Source: Terebella lapidaria (lineage: Eukaryota; Annelida; Polychaeta; Terebellida; Terebellidae). Taken from it: a DNA stretch of 64,000 nucleotides. The position numbers and the translations under genes were made by a program. Shown here in pieces: positions 22,076-31,979 of this stretch; the stretch's first letter is position 1; every line of letters begins with the position of its first letter. The DNA is taken from positions 20,702,481-20,766,480 of the forward strand of contig OX424561.1 of NCBI GenBank assembly GCA_949152475.1, given 5' to 3'. Under the pieces are notes generated by a model. The model saw nothing but the letters and a program-made list of their open reading frames with translations. It was not told the origin of the DNA and did not search any database.

Positions 22076-22461
22076 CATAAAAGTGAGCTAGCGACACTGA
22101 CGTTTGACAAATATACCTGTCAAAGAAACTGATGGAGCTGAGATATTCGCATTTTTCTCTGGAAACTAAAACATGGTAATTCATCTCCTTATCTCTTGTA
22201 TATGTGGAGTTCAGTGCTTTTATGCACAACTTTTGACATTCATTTGTCTGTCATGCACAATGCAAACACAACATATTTAACACAGAGGCATACAATCAGG
22301 TCTAGTAGTAAGAAAAATACACTTCTATATACTTAGTTTCAATGGTAATATGATTCCAATTTCCAAATATGTTTGTAAATTCTATGTAGCTGTCCATGTA
22401 GGTGATACAGACGAATTTATGTATTGTTGTGCACATCCAAATGATAACATTTATTATTGAG

Positions 22462-23082
22462 GAGACTACCAGTCATAAACATGTTGGCCTAACGTTCACT
22501 AGGGATCTTTCTTGGAGTAACCACATATCAGACCTTGCGTCTAAAGCTACTAAGGTATGGAATGTTATCAAGCCAATCAAATTTAAAATGGACATATTAT
22601 CTTTGGAACGTTCATATATTTCCTGCATTAGACCTATTATGGAGTATGCAGATGTTGTTTGGGCTGGGGGCCAATTTAACGGATTTATCAAAACTTGACA
22701 AAGTTCAAAAGGAAGCCGCTAGTCTAGTAACCGGCACCACTGCCCGCTGTAATTCAGCGGCGTTAAAGGCTGAATTAAATTGGATTCCTCTCTCCGAGAG
22801 AAGAACACGTCAATGGTCATTGTCCACAATATTTGATTGAATGCTTGCCGGAATCTGTAGGCCGAAGATCAGCTTATGCTTGCCATCTCGACATAAGTAT
22901 ATGGCATCCTCATTTTTTTCCGTCTACGATTGCGTTTTGGAACGCATTGCCCATAGACGTGCGTAATGCTACTAACAGAAGGATCTTCACTCACAATCTT
23001 TCCACTATTGATACTATGCGCAACCCCCTGTATTATAGGGGTGATCTTTGCCAATGTTCATTCAGCCCGTATGAGAATTATA
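22462..23082 (+). pseudogene. LINE reverse transcriptase C-terminal fragment, unit 1
   Basis: Translated pieces show HKHVGLTFTRDLSWSNHIS, then SYISCIRPIMEYADVVW, then LDKVQKEAASLVTGTT and LNWIPLSERR, then FFPSTIAFWNALPIDVRN. This is the usual order after the catalytic core in CR1/Jockey/I-like LINE ORF2. Reading moves between three frames, with shifts near 22670 and near 22840, so it is dead. The catalytic YxDD part and the endonuclease are absent; the copy starts inside the RT domain next to family E and is cut off at the duplication junction. Confidence 0.8.
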
Positions 23083-24750
23083 CGGGCAAAAAACGACCAT
23101 TGGGTTCCATGGATATGAAACTTTTCAGGTATTTTATAGACTTGCTCTTTCATTTCATATGTTTCTGTTGTTTCAGCCTGCGGGTTTCATTTTATTCAAT
23201 GGCCTAGAGTGGCCCTGCAATGCAACCCTTCAATAATATTGATAAGGGGTTCAATACTGGTCATATATCTCAAGATAAAACGTGAACATTTGATACATGC
23301 ATACAGACTTGCGGAATGTCCCAGACAATATGTCCGTTTGAGTAGATGCACAGTGCGCAATCAGTTTGAAGATTTGGTCACTGGAGGTGGTCCTTTTCTG
23401 CAAATTTCATGGAAAACAGGCAAGTCCAATTTTAGGCTGTTGAGTTTGGTGATGCAAATGCATACTCAATCCGGAGAACTAATCAATAGAATACTGTAGT
23501 TACGTTCAATATACTCAAAACGGATTGTCAGCGGGTCAAACTGATTGCGCACTCTGAGATGAGTCGCAGTAGCTGTAATCATTGGGTGCACTATCCGAGA
23601 AAGGCCGTGCTGATAAAACCTGTACAATGTAAGTATCTATTACCACTAATACAGTCAGATTTTGATGATGCCAAGAACAAACGTAAAATACAACATTTTG
23701 CAATAGAAACGAAGCTCAACCAAATAGTTAATCCAAAGACACACTGGTGTCATAAAAGTGAGCTAGCGACACTGACGTTTGACAAATATACCTGTCAAAG
23801 AAACTGATGGAGCTGAGATATTCGCATTTTTCTCTGGAAACTAAAACATGGTAATTCATCTCCTTATCTCTTGTATATGTGGAGTTCAGTGCTTTTATGC
23901 ACAACTTTTGACATTCATTTGTCTGTCATGCACAATGCAAACACAACATATTTAACACAGAGGCATATAATCAGGTCTAGTAGTAAGAAAAATACACTTC
24001 TATATACTTAGTTTCAATGGTAATATGATTCCAATTTCCAAATATGTTTGTAAATTCTATGTAGCTGTCCATGTAGGTGATACAGACGAATTTATGTATT
24101 GTTGTGCACATCCAAATGATAACATTTATTATTGAGGAGACTACCAGTCATAAACATGTTGGCCTAACGTTCACTAGGGATCTTTCTTGGAGTAACCACA
24201 TATCAGACCTTGCGTCTAAAGCTACTAAGGTATGGAATGTTATCAAGCCAATCAAATTTAAAATGGACATATCTTCGGAACGTTCATATATTTCCTGCAT
24301 TAGACCTATTATGGAGTATGCAGATGTTGTTTGGGCTGGGGGCCAATTTAATGGATTTATCAAAACTTGACAAAGTTCAAAAGGAAGCCGCTAGTCTAGT
24401 AACCGGCACCACTGCCCACTGTAATTCAGCGGCGTTAAAGGCTGAATTAAATTGGATTCCTCTCTCCGAGAGAAGAACACGTCAATGGTCATTGTCCACA
24501 ATATTTGATTGAATGCTTGCCGGAATCTGTAGGCCGAAGATCAGCTTATGCTTGCCATCTCGACATAAGTATATGGCATCCTCATTTTTTCCGTCTACGA
24601 TTGCGTTTTGGAACGCATTGCCCATAGACGTGCGTAATGCTACTAACAGAAGGATCTTCACTCACAATATTTCCACTATTGATACTATGCGCAACCCCCT
24701 GTATTATAGGGGTGATCTTTGCCAATGTTCATTCAGCCCGTATGAGAATT
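23083..24750 (+). repeat. Tandem duplication of an E+LINE segment, unit 2
   Basis: This is the second unit of the duplication, carrying the same E part, family S module (23628-23752) and LINE fragment as unit 1, plus the 208-bp insertion. At its end the LINE sequence continues into the true 3' part of the element, so unit 2 retains the original context and unit 1 is the truncated duplicate. Confidence 0.85.
23349..23556. mobile_element. 208-bp MITE with RSS-like CACAGTG end and 5-bp target duplication
   Basis: The left end is CACAGTGCGCAATCAG... and the right end, read inward, is CAGAGTGCGCAATCAG...; the TIR is 21 bases with one mismatch. AGATG is duplicated at 23344-23348 and 23557-23561. 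Unit 1 of the tandem duplication shows the same site unoccupied with a single AGATG at 21871-21875. The 5-bp duplication together with a CAC start fits Transib/ProtoRAG-type transposition; hAT elements start CAG but duplicate 8 bp. No protein is encoded. The internal 'ggtcactggaggtgg' portion is unique here. Confidence 0.85.
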
Positions 24751-25194
24751 GGCTGCAATACTTTTGAATGATCACTTACATACTAATTTACATGTGGTGG
24801 ATAGCGCAGCTTGCCGATGTGGCTATGTGAAGGACGACCCAGACCATTATTTTTTTTCATCATGTCCACTTTTCAATGACGAAAGACAAATGCTATTCGA
24901 TAGATTGGGTAATATACAACACAGTTCATCTGACATCTTGATGCATGGAAGCAGATATTATGATCACGCGTCGAATATACTTATCGTTGACACGGCTCTA
25001 GATTTTATTGGGCGAACTAAAAGATTTGAAGTCGCGAGGCGAGTCCCTAATATCTAAAAACCTGGATATCATAATATAATTGGTATTTCTAAACATATTC
25101 AACTCATAAATCGATCCTTAAGTAGGTTACTATCTTGATACAGGTGTCACCTTTAGTACGGAAGCGTATTAGGTCCACATGAGTTTTTTTTATT

Positions 25195-25500
25195 CAATTC
25201 GACTTATTATCTCGATAAATCGACATAATATCTCGATAAATCGAGATAATATCCTGATAAATCGACTTATTAACTCGATAAATCGACTTGTTATCTCGTA
25301 AATCGAGATATTAGCTCGATAAATCGAGATATTATCTCGATAAATCGACTTATTATCTCGATAAATCGAGTTATTATCTCGATAAATCGAGTTAGTTATC
25401 TCGATAAATAGACTTATTACCTCTATTTATCGAGATATTATCTCGATAAATCGAATTAATATCTCGATAAATCGAGTTAATTATCTCGATAAATCGACTT
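25195..25500 (+). repeat. Left TCGATAAATCGA array, 14 units
   Basis: The unit is TTATCTCGATAAATCGA(C/G)... of 21-22 bases; one unit near 25425 is flipped to the TTT form. Arms ATCTCGAT and ATCGAGAT around AA allow small hairpins, and the whole array can pair with the right array. Confidence 0.9.
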
Positions 25501-25994
25501 ATGTCCTGGGCATTTAAAGTGTAAGTAAAATGGAAAAATGTTTCGAGTCACATTATTCATATTGAACACTATGTTGAATAGGCTTATATGATGGACCATT
25601 ATAACGTTAAATATTGAATAATACAGACCAAACTACCGAATTAAAACTATAGTGAAGTTACTATATCACTATCTCTTAGAAAGATGCAACATGTTCATGA
25701 ATGAAATTGGTATAATTGTTTTGTTTTTTAAAAATTATTTAGCTATTAAACATGGAAAGAGGTATATTCGTAAAGTGATAAATCTGTATGGCTTCTTCAA
25801 TTGGATAGTTTGGTATTATTTCAGAGATTAATGTAATGACAGTTAATCATATACTCCATATAGTTTTCAATATGAGTGATCGGTATATTTTCTTTGTCCT
25901 ATTGTTGCCAAGGAAACCAATGAAATGGTATTGTTCGCCTATATTATGGTCGATGCATATTCATTTTACTTGTACTTTAAATGTCTGAGTCTTA

Positions 25995-26175
25995 TAAGTC
26001 GATTTATCGAGATACTATCTCGATTTATCGAGATGATTAACTCGATTTATCGAGATATTAAGTCGATTCATCGAGATAATATCTCGATTTATCGAGATAA
26101 TATCTCGATTTATCGAGATGTTAAGTCGTTTATCGCGATAACTAACTCGATTTATCGAGATGAAAAGTCGACAAA
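25995..26175 (-). repeat. Right TCGATTTATCGA array, 8 units
   Basis: This is the same unit in the opposite sense to the left array, including diverged units with TCGATTCATCGA and TCGTTTATCGCG. Confidence 0.9.
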
Positions 26176-26484
26176 TTGAATTTTAAAAAAAACTCATGTG
26201 GCCCTAATACGCTTCTGTAGCTTTTGTGCTTTTGACAGCGATCATATTTAGCTCATATTTTTGTCATAGAACGATAATAAAATGATGATTTTATATTGTG
26301 TCACTTTGTGTACATATTATGTTAGTTCCTGTTTTTTGTTCGTTATGTTGAGACCCATTAATATAAGCTTTTGCGTGTTTGGGGATCCTTAAGTAAAGTT
26401 TATATAAAAAAAAAAAATGATAAAAAAATACCTGGTTTTTGCATGCATGTCTCAGGATTCAAGACCTGGCTTTATTGGTCAGTC

Positions 26485-28050
26485 AACACAATTCCGTGGT
26501 CCTTTGGTCCGATAACCTATTGCCGTGGCGTTGCGTTACATTTTTATCTTTAAAGTTTACAATCGAATCTTTCTGAAATTTTACACAAAAATGCCCAAAA
26601 ATATTTCGAGAGGGAGGAATTTTTATTTTTTTTAACTTTTACAATTTTTTCAAAATGGCGGCCATTTTTGACGAAAAACGGCCAATTTTGGACTTCGACG
26701 GTCGTTTTCTCAAAATGTGTTCAGTAACTTCTTTACTTATTGATACGTAACACTCCTCATATGTACCCCTGTGACATGTATAAGTTTCTTTGCCCATGAA
26801 TCGCTCGAAGTGGGCCATTTTGGACCCGAACTCGGCCCAAATGCGACTTTCTCATGTTAAATTCTCCTATGTTTTATAATAGTTTGATAATGATCTACGT
26901 TTAATAATAAATCTCCTATGCACATTTGTCCAAATATCTCACTTGATGTTGAGATTAGAGACTTGGAATCAAATGTGGACATATAGGAAATGATATATGT
27001 TGAATATTCTCGTGACCTCGAATTTGACCTCTGGCCTCATTTCCAAGGTCGAAGCGCGAAATGGCTAATATCTCATTTAATATCGACTTTACAGCTTAGG
27101 AATCAATTGTGAACATATGGGAAACTATATATTCTGAATATTGTCGTGACCTTGAATTTGACCTTTGACCTAATTTTCAAGGTCACAGGACAAAATGGCT
27201 AACATATCGCTTATTATCGATTATACAGCTTAGGAATCAATTACGAACATAAGGAAATGATATATACAGATTCTGGTGACCTTGAATTTGATTTTTGACC
27301 TAAATTTTAGGTCACAGGACAAGATGACTAATATCACGCTTATTATGGACTTTACAGCTCAGGAATCAATTGTGAACATATAGGAAATGATATATTCTGA
27401 ATATTATCGTGACCTTGAATTTGACCTTTGACCTAATTTTCAAGGTCACAGGACAAAATGGCTAATATCTCGCTTATTATCGATTTTACAGCTTAGGAAT
27501 CGATTATGAACATATAGGAAATGATATATACAGATTAGTCTGGTAACCTTGAATTTGACTTTTGACCTAAATTTCAAGGTCACCGGACAAAATGACTAAT
27601 ATCACGTTTATTATCGAATTTACAGCTTAGGAATCATTGTGAACATATAGAGAATGATATATGCTGAAGATTACCATGACCTTGAATTAACCTTTGACCT
27701 CATTTTCAAGGTCAAAGGACAAAATGGCTAAAATCTCACTCACTTATTATCGACTTTACAGCTTAGGAATGAATTGCGAACATAGAGGAAATGATATGTG
27801 CTGAATATTCTCATGACATTGAATTAGACCTTTGACCTCATTTTCAAGGTCAGATCATGAAGTGGCTAATATCTCGCTTATTATCGACTTTACAGCTTAG
27901 GAATCAATTGTGGACATACTAGAAATGGTATATGCTGAATATTCCCGTGAAGTTGAATTGACCAATGACCTTATTTTCAAGGTCACTGGACAAAAGGCTA
28001 ATATCTAAGATATATATTGTCAGGTAACCTTTCTTAGCCCTTGGGCTAAT
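26485..28050 (+). repeat. Family A element, longest copy
   Basis: The 5' part begins 'cctttggtccgataacctattgccgtggcg', continues with 'tctttaaagttta', 'caaaatggcggcca' and the 134-bp minisatellite, and ends 'ggtaacctttcttagccctt', 'gggctaatttt'. Other copies are at 37665-38800 (+), 30213-30870 (-), 44165-44988 (-) and 47395-47515 (-), with a piece at 1172. The end phrase 'ggtaa.ctttttagcccttg' is also found inside the Helitron-like element near 5435, so the families may be related. No transposase is encoded. Confidence 0.7.
26985..28010 (+). repeat. 134-bp minisatellite with nuclear-receptor-like half sites, ~8 units
   Basis: The anchor 'acagcttaggaatcaatt' recurs at about 27091, 27225, 27354, 27488, 27622, 27758 and 27892, that is every 129-136 bases. 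Good units hold TGACCTTGAA, then TGACCTTTGACCT, then TTCAAGGTCA, e.g. 27147-27185 and 27410-27448. The first and last boxes form a perfect 10-11-base stem. The middle box is a direct repeat of the half site AGGTCA with one spacer base on the other strand. Confidence 0.9.
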
Positions 28051-28900
28051 TTTGTTTCTACTTGTGTACAAAAGGTGAATAAACATCGAATGTCACTAGT
28101 AAGAAAACATACTGCAACATTGTCCCTGTCAATATGATCATCCGTTGAAAACATACAATGAAAACAAGGTTTGCCTTGAGAGCTGAACTAACAAAAAATA
28201 GTATGATATTACGATCATATCGTTTCGTCATGAAAATGTTGTACATGAAATAGGTATTATTATGAACGCTTTTACCAAAAGTGAACCACTACATTTTTTT
28301 TTACAAAATGCGTCCTAGGGACAAAAACTGCGTGGTTCGATGGCGAGCAGATATCAATCTATACGTTTTACTGACACATTCGTGTAGTTGAGAGAATCTC
28401 AGTAATTACCTCCGGTGTTCACGTCAGTATCATGAGCATGGTGGCCGCTCGGTGGAGATTAAAAGAGAGATGCATCAGATCTGTCATGTGGCTTGTCAGT
28501 GATATTCATCACATGTCCGTGCGGTTAAGGTCCGTGCATTACGAGAGATTCACAACCTCGACGTGTTCATCACATCCATGATTTACATAATGCCATTGAT
28601 CAGTTGGTAGTTTATCAAGTGGCAACATGAGACGCTAGTTTGTCTTTGGATTTGGTTGGGTTGCGTTTCTATTCCAAAGGAATTGTCTTTTGAATTTGTT
28701 ATTAGTATCGCCATAAAATTGTGGTATTTCTGTCATAGAGCTTCCTGCAAGACTTATCTCACAAACATAATCAAATTACAACCATGAAATGATGCACCAA
28801 ATGTCATCTCCACTACTTCGAGAAGTTTGCATGATTTAAAAAAAACATCACCACAAAAAAATAGTCACTTACACTTACATGACCAAAACTAGCATTCTGC
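28050..28900 (-). repeat. Family B long copy, minus strand
   Basis: This is the reverse complement of 1345-2262 over almost its whole length, beginning 'ctacttgtgtacaaaaggtg' directly after the end of family A and ending near 'ttcgagaagtttgcatga' and 'caccacaaaaaaa'. The 62-codon minus frame corresponds to the one in the first copy with differences. Confidence 0.75.
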
Positions 28901-28904
28901 CATA

Positions 28905-29285
28905 AATCTGGCGTGTTTAAATTCGGCAGTGCTTGAAGCACAGTATTTCAGACCACAGTTGAAACAACACGGAGACTACCTGTTATATTTTCTTATTTGT
29001 GTTGATGGATTTTAAACATAATTTGTTGAACCAGCAGGAAATTTTCTCATTCAAAGATGTCTGTGATCATTTGATTATCATTCAGCTATACCAAAACAAC
29101 AAATATAATTAAGCATATACCAAAACAAATGTATTAAGCATATATTGATAATACTAATCAGTATCAACAGTACCATTCCTCATTTTATAATATTGTGACA
29201 CGTCTACTCATATAGTAATCTGCTGCTACTAAATGAGTATTCAGGACGATTTCCTTCTGATGCAACTAAAATTTTAGCAACAGAT
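28905..29285. other. Unassigned AT-rich DNA
   Basis: Apart from a local near-duplication ('ataccaaaacaa.tgtattaagcatata' around 29090-29145) nothing is recognised. Confidence 0.35.
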
Positions 29286-29289
29286 AGCC

Positions 29290-29610
29290 ACCAGATGACA
29301 CCATGTTACTGATATACTATTTTCGAGTATCACTATTCAGGCGACGATCATGATTATTCACATATCAGTTTGTCCTTTGACATGACAGACACTTCCTAAT
29401 GTCACATAACGAAGAATATTATGGTAGTCAGATCTCCTTGTATATGATAATGGAACAGCCTAATGGCAGAAACCTGTGCTGATAGTAGGAGATCCGAGAT
29501 GGGGTGAATATATCAGAAGCAGGGATCGGCTAAATTGAATTCGTTCAATCTTCAACTCTACTTTGATGTGACAGAGGTGATTTACAGAGCCCATCAGTTC
29601 TGAAGAACAT
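29290..29610 (+). repeat. Family M copy
   Basis: It is the reverse complement of 35575-35860 and, with more divergence, 43935-44170: 'cagtttgtcctttgacatgaca', 'gtagtcagatctccttgtatatgataatggaacagcctaatggcagaaac' (in pieces), 'cttcaactctactttgatgtga' and 'gtgatttacaga'. The class is unknown. Confidence 0.7.
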
Positions 29611-29799
29611 ATATAATAACATCACAAGACCTGAGTCATTACGGTATGTCATTATCATGTTTGCCTATATCAGAGAAGGTACATGCAACTGATGTAAAAA
29701 AGATATACATTTTTAGTTTTAGAGATTATGTTTTACTTTATATTTTGGTAGTTTCTCAGCATTGAACATCTCCTCAACTTTCTCTCAATATCATTACAA

Positions 29800-30212
29800 T
29801 CATAACAACAACCAAGAACGTCATGCATAATCTAATATCCTTTTTCTGTGGTTTTGAAAATGATGACTCCCATGTGAAGTCTGTACAGCAAGAGAGGACA
29901 CTAATGTTTTCTCGCGTGAATTACATTTGCATAATAGTTTTTCTTTAAATGTAGCCTGATGACAGATTGTGTAACATGGTAACAAATATGAAGGGAAGTG
30001 AGGTTATATGAAGGCAATTTGGCTATGTTCGACTGGTTGCTTCAGTCATATGTCTGATGTGTTCACATGCAGCTCATACTGCTTTTGGATGAGTAACATA
30101 ATTCCAGAAGTAGAGAGAAGAGATAATTTACTTTTCAAAACATGTCTGGCATTAGCATCGCTACCTGAAGTACAGTTCGCAGCGGTCATTCTATTTCCTG
30201 ATGGGCACAAAA
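29800..30212 (+). repeat. Family C/F copy
   Basis: 'aagaacgtcatgcataatctaatatcc', 'gatgactcccatgtgaagtct', 'agcaagagaggacacta', 'acatggtaacaaatatgaag' and 'gcatcgctacctgaagtacagtt' place it in C/F. It runs into a minus-strand family A copy at about 30213 ('agcccaaaggctaag'). Confidence 0.65.
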
Positions 30213-30870
30213 AAAATAGCCCAAAGGCTAAGACAATATATATTTTATATATTAAATATTAGCCATTTTGTCCCGTTACCTTGAAAATAAGGTCCACAAT
30301 TGGTTCCCAAGCTATGAAGTCGATAAGCAACATATTAACCATTTTGTTCTGTGACTTTGAAAATGAGGGCGAAGGTTGAATTAGAGTAATCTGTACATAT
30401 AATTTCCTATATGTTCATAATTGATTCTAAGCTTATTAAAAGTCAGTAAGAAAGAGGTATGAGCCCTTTTGTCCTGTGACCTTGAAAATGAGGTCAAAGG
30501 TCAAATTCAAGTCCATGACAATATTCAGTATTTATATCATTTCCTATATGTTCACATTTGATTCCTAAGCTGTGAAGTCGATAATGAGCGAGATATTTAG
30601 CCATTTTGTCCTGTGACCTTGGACATAGGTCAAAGGTCAAATTCAAGGTCACGACAATATTCGGAATATATCATTTTATATATGTTCACAATATCTCTGA
30701 TCTCAATATTAAGTGAGATATTTGGAAAAATGTGCCCCATTATAAAGCATACATATAGGATATTTAGACATGGCGAAGTCACACAGGGGTACAAATGAGG
30801 AGTGTTATCAATAATAAGAAGAGTTACTACACAGATTTGGAGAAAACAACCGTCAAAATTCGGTCTGGTT
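30213..30870 (-). repeat. Family A element, minus strand
   Basis: It starts with the reverse complement of the A end ('agcccaaaggctaag') and contains about 3-4 diverged 134-bp minisatellite units. AGGTCAAAGGTCA is exact at 30491-30503 and 30627-30639, and TCAAGGTCA at 30643-30651. It ends in the 'aaaacaaccgtcaaaattc' leader. The frame at 30613-30798 is in the repeat. Confidence 0.7.
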
Positions 30871-30999
30871 GACTTACCGGAGAAATGTTCAACATGAACT
30901 ATAAAGCCATAAAACTGTTCTGTTCACTAAAATTGCCTTGATCTTTCAAGGTCATTGACGATCAAGTTCAAAGTCATCACTGAAATCGCCATGTATGAA

Positions 31000-31335
31000 C
31001 TATTTGAGTATAGTCATATCTTGAACTTCATAGTTTGTAGTTTCTCTACTCTATACAGCACCAATTATTGTGATAAAAAAAGTGAATACATATTTCTCCA
31101 CAATGCGTGTCCCTGATGACAGCATTGTGGTTTTGTATGTAATCATTATGGCATACCTTCATGTTGATATTACTATTCTGAATATTTTCAGAAAAGAGTA
31201 TTAGGTCGTAATTTGTACCTTGTGAAATATGTCCGATCTAAATAGCAAACGTTTAAGAATATAGAGCTATTAGTATATGAACATTTCACGTGTAACATAA
31301 AGAGTATCCAAAGTACATGGTGATTGAGATAGACT
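31000..31335. other. Unassigned AT-rich DNA
   Basis: No feature is recognised. The preceding bases 30935-30995 ('ttcaaggtcattgacgatca', 'caaagtcatcactgaaatcgcc') resemble the start of the family A relative at 44.39-44.44 kb. Confidence 0.35.
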
Positions 31336-31339
31336 GAGA

Positions 31340-31978
31340 AGACTGTTTGAAAGAGAAACATTTGGTAACTTTCTCACGCACTCGCTGCATGTGTCTCTTT
31401 CTTCAAGCCAACTTCTATGAATAGCAGTAGAGACGCTACATTTACAAGTTGAATACTGACTAAAACCAAGAAGTTACTTTAAATTAAACAGTAGACTGTA
31501 TAATAACAAAATCAGGAATTCCATGCATAATATATGATCCTGTCATGGCGTTATCCTTTCTATCATGTCATATTCTGCTCAAGTGGTCTTGGAAGTAATG
31601 ACTCCCGTGTGAAGCCTGCACATCAGCAAAGGACACTAATGTTTGCTGGTGCAAATGACATTTGCATAATATTCTGTCTTTAATTGCAGCGAGATGACAG
31701 ATTGATTGAGAAGTGAGGAGGCTGTTTTGCTGCGGCGATTTTCTGTGGCACAACTAGTTCATACGTGAATATTAGTTTGATGATTGAGCTAGGTATATTA
31801 GTCACAAAGATCACATATTTGGAATGCGAAACTGAGTATTCACATAACATTTTGCAGTTATTCAGGAACACACTACAAGCTAGTTCGGAAAGAAGAAACC
31901 CAAGATGATTTACTTTGCAATGTCGGCCCTTCACATCACTGCTCCAAGCACAACTCATTTGCAACACTCATTTATCTT
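31340..31978 (+). repeat. Family C/F copy
   Basis: 'cttcaagccaacttctatga', 'gctcaagtggtcttggaagt', 'gcaaaggacactaatgtttg', 'gattgagctaggtatattag', and 'cccttcacatcactgctcca' give the order seen in the other C/F copies. It passes directly into a family G copy, the only place where these two families are contiguous. Confidence 0.65.
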
Positions 31979-31979
31979 G

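Larger units (their letters stand above)
18622..22460 (+). repeat. Family E copy interrupted by a 2.5-kb DNA element
   Basis: The left part (18622-18667: 'tttttataacatgatccaaaagtaaac', 'gtcggt') and right part (21180-22460: 'accacaaata', 'gctgccaatgg', 'cctctgggtatcgtc') are contiguous, inverted, in the copy at 40.74-39.79 kb. The E sequence ends near 22460 where LINE-derived coding begins. Confidence 0.7.
21611..23082 (+). repeat. Tandem duplication of an E+LINE segment, unit 1
   Basis: The ~1.47-kb segment starting 'ggcaaaaaa.gaccatt.ggttccatgg' is followed directly by a second unit at 23083-24750 with very high identity. The junction joins the LINE fragment ('gagaattatacgg') to the start of the second unit. 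Differences include a 6-base change near 22600 and scattered single bases. Unit 1 is the empty allele for the 208-bp insertion at 23349-23556. Confidence 0.85.
25159..26217. mobile_element. MITE-like element built of TCGATAAATCGA palindrome arrays
   Basis: The termini CGGAAGCGTATTAGG and, inverted, CAGAAGCGTATTAGG continue into 'ccacatgagtttttttt', a TIR of about 45 bases, with TA on each side as a possible 2-bp target duplication. Next to each TIR is an array of ~21-22-bp units: 14 on the left (25195-25500) and 8 on the right (25995-26175). The right units read as the complement (TCGATTTATCGA). Each unit is itself near-palindromic. Middle DNA 25505-25990 is unique. It sits in the 3' UTR of the LINE. 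TA duplication suggests the Tc1/mariner superfamily, without proof. The frame at 25925-26179 simply reads the array. Confidence 0.8.
24135..26417 (+). pseudogene. LINE 3' region, unit 2: RT C-terminus, CCHC-like tail and 3' UTR
   Basis: It repeats the fragment described for unit 1 and continues into a cysteine/histidine tail (CRCG at about 24816, then DPDH, then SCPLFNDER), as found C-terminal to RT in several LINE clades, ending at a stop near 25057. The coding part is broken by shifts near 24345, 24512 and 24750. The 3' UTR runs to TTAATATAAGCT (26358), TAAAGTTTA (26394) and an A12 run at 26406-26417, but is interrupted by the palindromic element at 25159-26217. The clade is inferred (CR1/Jockey/I group). 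Confidence 0.8.

Noticed and set aside
21896-22132. Conserved protein exon in family S (FDDAKNKRKIQHFAIET)
   Set aside because: The same DNA recurs many times, but other copies lie in other frames or are interrupted, so the match is at the DNA level.
23349-23556. hAT-type MITE
   Set aside because: The CAGAGTG end resembles hAT termini, but the duplicated target is five bases (AGATG), confirmed by the empty site, and not eight.
25195-25500. CRISPR array
   Set aside because: Short palindromic repeats are regularly spaced, but there are no unique spacers; the intervening bases are part of a 21-22-bp unit, and the array is mirrored in a transposon-like element of a eukaryotic genome.
25925-26179. 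Protein with ISIYRDN-type repeats
   Set aside because: A 21-base DNA repeat automatically gives a 7-residue peptide repeat; the frame only covers the right palindrome array.
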